Below, one piece after another: positions 57,085 through 64,000 of a stretch of DNA of 64,000 nucleotides. The translations under genes were made by a program, and so were the position numbers. Under the pieces are notes generated by a model. That model ran no database searches. It was not told the origin of the DNA and saw only the letters and a list, made by a program, of their open reading frames with translations. Each line of letters starts with the position of its first letter. Within the stretch, counting starts at the first letter, position 1. Source of the stretch: Azolla caroliniana (Eukaryota; Polypodiophyta); the NCBI GenBank assembly GCA_043228905.1, contig JBHGNT010000009.1, positions 3,038,001-3,102,000 on the forward strand, given 5' to 3'.

Positions 57085-57950
57085 TTCCTTGGTGATAATT
57101 TTTACATGATTTAATACTAACATTACTGATTACATTGTATTCCTTGGTGATCAGTTGACAATGTGAATCTTATTTAGTACTGAGGATCTTAAATGTTTAG
57201 TTGTATAACTTGCATGTGCACTAACATTATTCATTACATTGTACTTTCTGTGTCCACTTGGCTTAGGCTCTGGATGACCGAACAAATAGGCATGAAGGTC
57301 TAGGTTTTTTAGTACTAACATTGTTCATTACATGAAATATGTAGGTCCAGGTGGTTGTGTAATGTGCCCTCAAGTTCCTTGTTGGAGGATTCAGTACTAA
57401 CATTACTGATTACATTGTATTCCTTGGTGATCAGTTGATTCAGTACTGATTATTTAGTACTGAATGTCTTAATTGATTGGTTGTATAACTTGTATAAGTA
57501 CTAACACTGTCCATTACATTGTACGTTTTGTGTGCAAGTGGTTCAGTACTGTTCTCTCAAGTTCGTTGATTGATGTTTTAGTACTAACTTGCTGATTACA
57601 TTGTATCCTTTGGTGTTCGGTTGATTCAATACTGATTATTTAGTATTGCACGTCTTAAATATTTAGTTGTATCACTTGTATGTGTACTAACAAATAGGAG
57701 AACCAAACAAATAGGCTCTGGATGACCAAACAAATAGGCATGCAGGTCTTTTGTTTAGTACCGAACAAATATCGACAACATGTCCAGATGGTTCTGTATT
57801 GTGTCCTCAAGTTCCTCTTTGTTGTTTTAGTACTAATATTACTATTACATGCATATTCCTTGGTGATTAGTTGGAACAAGACTGATTTTTTAGTACTAAA
57901 GGTCTTAAATGTCCACTTGATTTAGTACTGATAATATTTATAACATTGTC
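57085..57950. repeat. Degenerate tandem repeat within the presumed intron
   Basis: Units of about 200-240 bp built from TTTAGTACTGA, GATTACATTGTATTCCTTGG, GGTCTTAAATG, CAAATAGGCATG and TCCTCAAGTTC recur three to four times. TTTAGTACT-type words occur more than ten times. There is no coding potential. Confidence 0.8.
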
Positions 57951-57960
57951 TTCATGTTAG

Positions 57961-59502
57961 AACTATGTATGATTATAATATCAATGTTGTTGTATCAAGC
58001 AATAACACACCAGGGAAGGTAACTGACCAACCAGCCCCCGCGCTACTACGTACAGAGTCTACTGCAAATTCCAAAGTCCATGGTCATTCCTTAGTGGTAA
58101 TAGAGGAAATTTATGATGACGATGAATGTATGAGAAAGGCCATTGGAACAGTTGAAGACGTGTTGCTTCAAACAAATTCTCCTAGCTCGACTCCCCTTGA
58201 CTGTGTGAACGGTAATGCTAATTGTGTGAACTTTTAATGATGCATTGTTGCTATACTTCTAATTTCTTATGTTTCTATCAAAGAGCCTACAAAGAAGCGT
58301 AATGCTACAAGGAAATTGTATGGAAAGGGGAAGAAATGCAGAGTTCATTGTAGTGGCGGGTCATACAAATTCTCACAAACTTTGAGGGCCGTAAAGTTAA
58401 TGAGTTAGACTAAGACCACGTGCTTTTGTTGTTAGACAAGGAACAAACAATTAATGAAAATGGAGATACTGATTTAGAGCCACAACATGAAGAAGAATTT
58501 ATCATCCTCGCAGGTACATGTTGTGAACCCTCTTATATAATAGTTATTTTGACCATATCACCCAAGTGACAATAATGGTTTTGGTCTATTAATATATAGA
58601 AAGTGATGTAAAATCTTGGCATGATTCAGAGCCCCAACCTGAGACTGGTACCATCCCAAGCAATAATGATGAGTGTGATACCAATGCAAACCAGGTCTTG
58701 CAGCACATGACAAACACAATCATCTGCAAAGACTCATCTTCAAAAGTCCCAGATGGAGATGTAACAATAGATAAACGATTGTCCCTTAATCTAGTATGTT
58801 AATTGATATGGCGAGGTTCCTTCACTTTGTAAGAATGTGAATTGATATTGTTCTTGTTATTTAGGAATAGAAGAACATGGAGATTCCCAAATAGCATCAG
58901 ATGATTTAGGTAGTCTATGGAGCAATCTTGATTTTTCAGACTCAAATAGCACCACACATGAGGAATGTGAAATCACCCAAGAAGAGGAGCTGAAGAAATT
59001 TGACAATACCGTAAACATGGGGCAAGATTGTATCATTAAGGAGATTGTAGCTACCACCCAAGAAGAGGAAAAAGGTGGTACTACGAATCACATGTCTTAC
59101 CAAAACACTGAAGTAGCTTGCACTTGGAACAAGACTGTACAAAGAACCAAGCGTCTAGCTTCAACCACGAGGAGTTTGCAATGAAGATGGCAACCTCCCA
59201 AGAAGAGGAACATGTTTGTACTACGAATACCGTGTTATTGTAGAACACTGGTTCTACCCATGAAGAGCAGATTAATGCTAATACTATCGACAACATCTTC
59301 TTGGAAGTGTGTGCGTCTCAGGCAATTCCAGTAGAGCACAAGGTTCCCTCAAGCTTGCCCCCCCCCCCCCCCCCCCCCCGATGATGAACTGCCACTCAGT
59401 AGTCTACTACCTCATGGCTTTAAGATGAAGAAGAAGAAGGGTGTTAAATCTGAGAAGAGTGTAACAAAAAATAGGCGCATTACAAGATCTAGAAAAAACT
59501 AA
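57961..59502 (+). pseudogene. Possible 3' exons of the RING-motif gene
   Basis: Several short plus-strand frames bounded by splice-like sites. Exon near 57961-58213: SNNTPGKVTDQPAPALLRTE, EEIYDDDECMRKAIGTVEDV, ending G|GTAATG. Next exon from about 58285: EPTKKRNATRKLYGKGKKCR. Acidic pieces follow at 58440-58520, 58600-58800 and 58860-59330. The last frame ends in a basic tail (KKKKGVKSEKSVTKNRRITR). A 22-C run (59358-59379) sits in the last one. The linkage to 55674-57007 is inferred from strand, spacing and composition. No known domain. Confidence 0.35.
59358..59379. repeat. Poly-C run of 22 bases
   Basis: A long homopolymer, unusual in an AT-rich setting. Its length in the assembly may be inexact. 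Confidence 0.9.
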
Positions 59503-60235
59503 AAACAAAGTTTTTTGTATTTAGATTGTTGTTTGTAATTGATTACCATATGAGCAAGTTTTTGATTAACTGCTTCTTGACACTGTTTTGGTTTACTTAT
59601 CCTGAATTTGAACTTGATACTATTTGAGTACTCATCTTAGTGACTAATTTAGTACCAACTTGATATGCAATGTACTAACTTTGATACATATATTTGTAAG
59701 AATGTGAATTTGATACTATTTGAGGTCTCATCTTAGTAAGAATGTCACTTTTTATGCACACATATGACACTGTTGCTTGTTATGGACACATATGAGACTC
59801 CTGTCTTGGATATGTCTAGGTTAGTAAACACTTAGCACAATATTAGTACTATATTTTAATGCATATGAACATGGTATGTATACTTGAATGAACCATTGTA
59901 TTAGTACTAGCAATTAACATGTTCAATTTGTTCCCTCATCTAGTCAACCACACCCTCATGAGTGTACCACACACTAGAAACATGTGTGGAATCAACACTC
60001 CTATCTTAGATATCTCTAGGTTAGGAAACACTTAACACAATTTTAGTACTAACCAAAGATATTTTTCACCATAAATTGTATGTAAAAGATACATACATAT
60101 CTAAACAAAACACCGAGATTAAGAGCTTTGTCATTTCAAACTCATAAGAAAACCAAAGATGATATATTTCCACTCATTTGTAGGCCAGAGTTTACAAGAC
60201 ATGCGAATGTTACATATGAACAGTGCTTTCCATTC
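59503..60235. other. AT-rich sequence with a direct repeat
   Basis: TCTAGGTTAG-AAACACTTA-CACAAT and TTTAGTACTA blocks of about 75 bp recur at about 59790 and 59995. The TTTAGTACT word links it to the intron repeat at 57.1-57.95 kb. No gene seen. Confidence 0.5.
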
Positions 60236-60430
60236 TAAGAATTAAAGAGGGAGACCTCCCCCAATATGTGTTCGTGAACCTCTTTCGGGATCTTGTAGAC
60301 AGTGTTGTATCCCTTAACCTTGTGCTTTTCCTAACTCATAGTGAACTTGATTGCGATGACAGCGTCAACAAAGATTATTGCAGTGGGTGCATCTTTTAAT
60401 AATGCATATGTTGTCACGCTCTTACGCGCG
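60236..60430 (-). pseudogene. Short C-terminal exon-like frame of unknown protein
   Basis: Minus strand: KDAPTAIIFVDAVIAIKFTM, a TAG, then EKHKVKGYNTVYKIPKEVHE HILGEVSLFNS and stop, about 60 codons. Composition and periodic Val/Ile suggest real protein rather than noise. It is truncated at its upstream side by the LTR starting at 60436. No family recognised. Confidence 0.3.
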
Positions 60431-60435
60431 TGCGT

Positions 60436-61404
60436 TGTCGTGAAGATTTTCGGCAATGGTCTGAAAATCGCATAAAACATACGAAATCGAGTATGAATCA
60501 TACAAAACAATAATAGTGGAAATACTATTTTAAATAAGTTTAATATCTTAGTACAAAAAGATGGAGGTCTTCAAGAGCTTTCGAATGCACTTTACTACAT
60601 AAGAAACAGACATCTAAGTGTAAAGTTATGTGGGTATAAAGTTTTGCAAAAGAAAAAGAGAAATATAAAACTGTGAAATATCCCACATAGATAGAAAAAG
60701 TTTAGGCTCCAGCTATATAAGAAGATTGAGATCCATCATATTTCATCTATGTGTGAAGAGCACATATCAAATAGTTGGACTTGGGCCACTTTTGTCTAGC
60801 TGGACATATGTGGCTAACTGCCCGAAGTGGCCCGTGAAGAAATTCAAACCGACTGATGACAGAACTGGAAATTGGATGGATCCGACAGACTGATGAACGG
60901 CATCTGGTGATCGGTGACAGGTGACCGGATGGAACCGGCGACCGGTGAACGGCATCCGGCGACGGAACTGGAAACCGGCAAGTAGCAACAGGCCGGTGAT
61001 TAGCAAGCAACTCGGGATGCGGACCGAACCGCATCGGGATGCAGACTGGGCCGGACCAAATGTTACTCGTAGGAGTTGTACAGGTATAAGGGTAAAACAC
61101 GTTAAAGGGGTTGTTCGGTATGTGTAATGTTTATAAGTGTGAGGATGAGTATGTGTGTGCACATGCACAATTATGTGCATGTGACAAGAGTATAACGGTC
61201 GTCTCTTTTGTAACGGTCATTATTTACCGTTACATTATGTATTATATAAACCCTTGATGGGGCAAGTAATTGGATATACATTTTTCCCCTCTCACATTGT
61301 TGTGTCATTTCTTGTTTTCACTCTCCTTCTCTCTCTCTCTCTCTATTGTAACCTCCTTGGGAGGGGGATGAAGCCATTCTAGGCTTCACCCCGCCACCCC
61401 AACA
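60436..61404 (+). mobile_element. LTR-like segment of the TGTCGTGA family
   Basis: Starts TGTCGTGAAGATTTTCGG, preceded by GCGT, nearly identical over the first 30 bases to the LTR start at 33039. A GC-rich block (CCGG-containing, 60830-61070), TATA box TATTATATAAACCC (about 61240), a CT run (about 61320-61345) and an end near CACCCCAACA follow. The next bases are a primer-site-like sequence. It serves as promoter region for the LINE ORFs downstream. Confidence 0.6.
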
Positions 61405-61410
61405 ACACTT

Positions 61411-61431
61411 TTGGCATGCCCGGTGGGACGA
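61411..61431 (+). promoter_or_regulatory. Primer-binding-site-like sequence overlapping a start codon
   Basis: TTGGCATGCCCGGTGGGACG matches the gypsy primer site at 48964 except for CATG in place of CACG. That one change creates an ATG (61416) that is in frame with the LINE ORF1 downstream. Confidence 0.55.
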
Positions 61432-62017
61432 ACTCCCTTGAGAAGAAGTCACTCTCTCCCTCTCCATCACTTAATGACATCGAGGTATCCTGAGAGGACG
61501 GTGAAATATCCTCCATAGAGGATATAAAAGATGAGATCAAAAAAGTTAAAGAGGAGGTTAAAAATAACATAGAGTTAGCAAAAACGGGTTGGGTAGATGT
61601 GGTTAAAAGAAATAAAAAAGAAATAAAGGATGAAAATATTGTTAATGCCACCCTCGAAGAGGAGAAAATGCATCAGGCCCGATGCCTAAATGTGCGTGTC
61701 ACTGGGCTCAAGGAAGGTGCATCCCCGGACGAGGATGCACAAACACTCAGGAAAATGTTAGGGTACACAACGACCCTACCTATCACCAAAGCTTGGAGGG
61801 CCGGACGCGACACAACTAGGAAGAGAGCCTTAGTTCTTCAATTTAAAGACTTAGACTCTAGAATCACTTTCTTTAAGAAGAGACCAATTCTTCGAGGATT
61901 GGGTGGGGACCCTATCTATCTCGATGAAGACCTCACCAAGATGCAAATTGAGCATCGCAAGAGTTCTATGCCAAAGGTTATGCAAGCTCGTAAAGAAGGG
62001 CATCACGCCTTTTATTG
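61416..62017 (+). pseudogene. LINE ORF1 (L1 ORF1p-like), start inside the PBS-like site
   Basis: From ATG 61416 (MPGGTNSLEKKSLSPSPSLN) one frame runs to 62017 with a single TGA near 61491. A short coiled coil (DEIKKVKEEVKNNIELAK), then GWVDVVKRNKK (compare SWADVCGG in the LINE at 50 kb), an RRM-like part (ARCLNVRVTGLKEGASPDED, MLGYTTTLPITKAWRAG, ALVLQFKDLDSRITFFKKR) and a C-terminal domain (DPIYLDEDLTKMQIEHRKSS). It is shorter than the 289-aa ORF1 at 50 kb, mainly in the coiled coil, which fits a 5' truncation. Confidence 0.75.
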
Positions 62018-62063
62018 AGATGGGCGAGTGATCATAAATGATCGCACTACTAATTGACGGCGT

Positions 62064-64000
62064 GTGGCCCATGTGACAGAAAACACACTTAGGATGACCT
62101 TATGGTATTGTAACGGCGCACTCTGGACACACCCCGGCCACCTAGAGGAGATATTAAAGGAATCAGATATAGTTTGCCTAGTAGAAACACACCAAAGCCC
62201 AAATAGGGGACTCCCACAAGTTGAAGGATTTCGTTGGGAGTCGGATTTTAGACAAACCTCACGTCGATGCACTACCAGGGGATCTAGAGGTGTCGCAATA
62301 TTGTTTCAGAGGGAGCTACATAATAGGATAGAAATACCGAGCACAGACCCAAAAGCTCGTTTTATGTGGGTGAAAGTCTCCACAAGCAAGGACAAGGCAG
62401 TATTTTTCGCCATTTGTTACTTCCCCCCGAAAGGCTCTCGTTATAATCTGGTTGGCGAGGCGAGATTAGTTGATGAAGGAGTTCCACATGGGCCTTCCCC
62501 ATATGAAACTCTATCGGATGACATAATTTGATATTCTTCCCAAGGAGAAGTATTCCTTGTAGGAGACTTTAATGTGAGAACCCAATCCCGACAATGCACA
62601 ATATTTCAAATGAATAGAAACCTAGAAATGGTAAATGTTGATCCTTTAGACATAGACACCACACGTAGATCAAAGGATCAAGGTGCGGACGCCACGAGCT
62701 TTGGCCATCATTTGCTCGAACTTGGCAGTCGGCACCAGATGGTCATATATAATGGTTTAGCCAAGTGGCCAGATTCGGAAGAGTTCACATGTTTCCCACA
62801 TGGAGGAGGGGAAAGCACAATTGATTATCTAATAGGACGCCCTGAAGCTACCCACATGATTAACTCCTTCCGAGTGGCCCCATGTCCTATTGGCGCGGAC
62901 CATAGTTTCTTATACTTTGAGCTAAAATGCGATATCTCGAACGCACCAACTCTAGTCAACAATGCCATGACATCACAATACATTTCACACATGAACTCTC
63001 TGACATATATGCTCGACATGTTCAAGCCCATCTCTCCTCCCTTGATCCCTCCCTACCTTTAGAGAGCCTTAGTACGAAACTCACACACATCCTTCACTCT
63101 GCAGTAGTTAGCAGTTTCCCATACACAAAACACTCCAATCAAGGTAAAGTAGGATCTATGCCACAAAATAGATGGTATGATGAGGATTGTAGGTCCTTAC
63201 ATAGAAAACTTACAATATCGCAACTCAATGGTAGTATTACCTCAGTACAAGCTCGTAAAGAAATGTGCAAGATGACACGTCGTAAGAGACGAGCATGGGA
63301 GGCATCCCAATATTGGGAACTCTACCATATGCTCATGAATAGCGATTGTGCCACTACATGGAAGAGATTACAGGAACCAAGACCACAAACACCCATCGAA
63401 GATCCCGAAACTTGGCACACTTATACAGAGAGACTTTACCAAATCCCAAACCAACCACCCATTCCAATGCCTTCTACACCTCGACCTACTGTGGGGACAC
63501 TCTTCACGACCTCTAGGGTCACGAAGGTCATAAAGAAATTACAACATAGGAAGTGCTAGACCACACAGGATTGCAAGTAGAACACATCATATATGCGAGA
63601 GAGTGCCTAGCTCCCTTGCTAACTCTAATCTTCAATCACGCCCTCGTAGAGGGTTTTCCACCACAATGGACCATGAACACAGTGGCCCCCATACATAAAA
63701 GGGGGGACCCCATGGACCCAAATACTTATAGGACCATTATGATAGGTCATACCCTTGCTAAATTATATGGTGCAGTAATGGAGGCAGAGCTTAGCGATTA
63801 TATGGAGACCTTAAATCTTCGTGCACCTGAACAGGCTGGCTTTAGACAAGCCTTCTCCACTATTAATCATATCTTCACACTTAGATGCTTAATTGACCAG
63901 ACTAAGGCTCGCAAGAAGAAACTATATTGTTGTTTTGTGGACTTCTGCAAAGCCTTTGACACGGTCCCTAGAGAGCGGTTGTTTGATAGTCTTAAGAGCT
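62064..64000 (+). pseudogene. LINE ORF2 (endonuclease and RT), truncated by the window
   Basis: Endonuclease: WYCNGALWTHPGHLEEIL, IVCLVETHQSPNRGLPQVEG, EVFLVGDFNVRTQSR, GESTIDYLIGRPEATHM, GADHSFLYFEL. A TGA at 62529-62531 and a frameshift near 62930 break it. Then the linker (NRWYDEDCRSLHRKLTISQL) and RT: GFPPQWTMNTVAPIHKRGDP, YRTIMIGHTLAKLYGAVMEA, APEQAGFRQAFSTINHIFTL, CCFVDFCKAFDTVPRERLFD (motif A). It continues past the window end. Same clade as the LINE at 50-54 kb, clearly diverged. Confidence 0.88.

Overview
The window is nuclear DNA from a land plant with a large, repeat-rich genome. Plant hallmarks are a two-exon ARM-repeat membrane-protein gene, a BAHD acyltransferase fragment, chromoviruses, Ty1/copia elements primed by initiator-Met tRNA, and LINEs with L1-type ORF1 and endonuclease/RT ORF2. 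A fern or other seed-free vascular plant is my best guess, but that is an inference and no species marker was found. Nearly all of the sequence is nested transposable elements. Only one host gene looks intact: the minus-strand gene at 36375-39754 (1018 aa predicted).

Layout: 1-1471, gag and 5' LTR of a minus-strand Ty3/gypsy element inserted in a plus-strand integrase remnant (1472-2425). 2430-6754, pieces of at least four LTR elements, including a solo LTR (5603-6131) with target duplication ATATG. 6755-15940, a 9.2-kb minus-strand Ty3/gypsy element with both LTRs, gag, protease, RT, RNase H, integrase and an extra ~860-codon coiled-coil reading frame between integrase and 3' LTR. 15941-20000, GC-rich decayed gag and LTR material with a solo LTR (18419-19229, duplication CGCTT). 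20000-25521, a second carrier of the extra ORF interrupted by copia sequence, then a deleted chromovirus. 26014-28150, a plus-strand LTR and gag next to an antisense BAHD pseudogene. 28503-34196, a minus-strand chromovirus with a 974-bp LTR inserted into its gag; it is itself inserted in a plus-strand LINE remnant (34197-35813).

36375-40250 is the host gene with its promoter. 40250-45300 is AT-rich, with minisatellites and half of an inverted repeat pair. 45960-48400 is a rearranged copia element. 48480-50104 is a deleted Ty3/gypsy element. 50105-54750 is a nearly intact LINE, broken only by two in-frame TGA codons in ORF2. 55674-59502 is an unrecognised multi-exon plus-strand gene with a RING-H2 motif, broken by two stop codons. 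60436-64000 is an LTR-like promoter with a primer-binding-site-like sequence running directly into a second LINE.

Four points stand out. (1) The 9.2-kb element carries a coiled-coil extra ORF. (2) Several unrelated LTRs have a tRNA-like module at the U3 end, always antisense to the element. (3) Three LTRs carry heat-shock-element arrays just upstream of the TATA box. (4) The LTR/PBS-LINE junction at 61.4 kb appears to supply the LINE's start codon. Most inspected nonsense codons in the elements are one C-to-T change away from Gln or Arg codons, as expected for methylated, silenced DNA.
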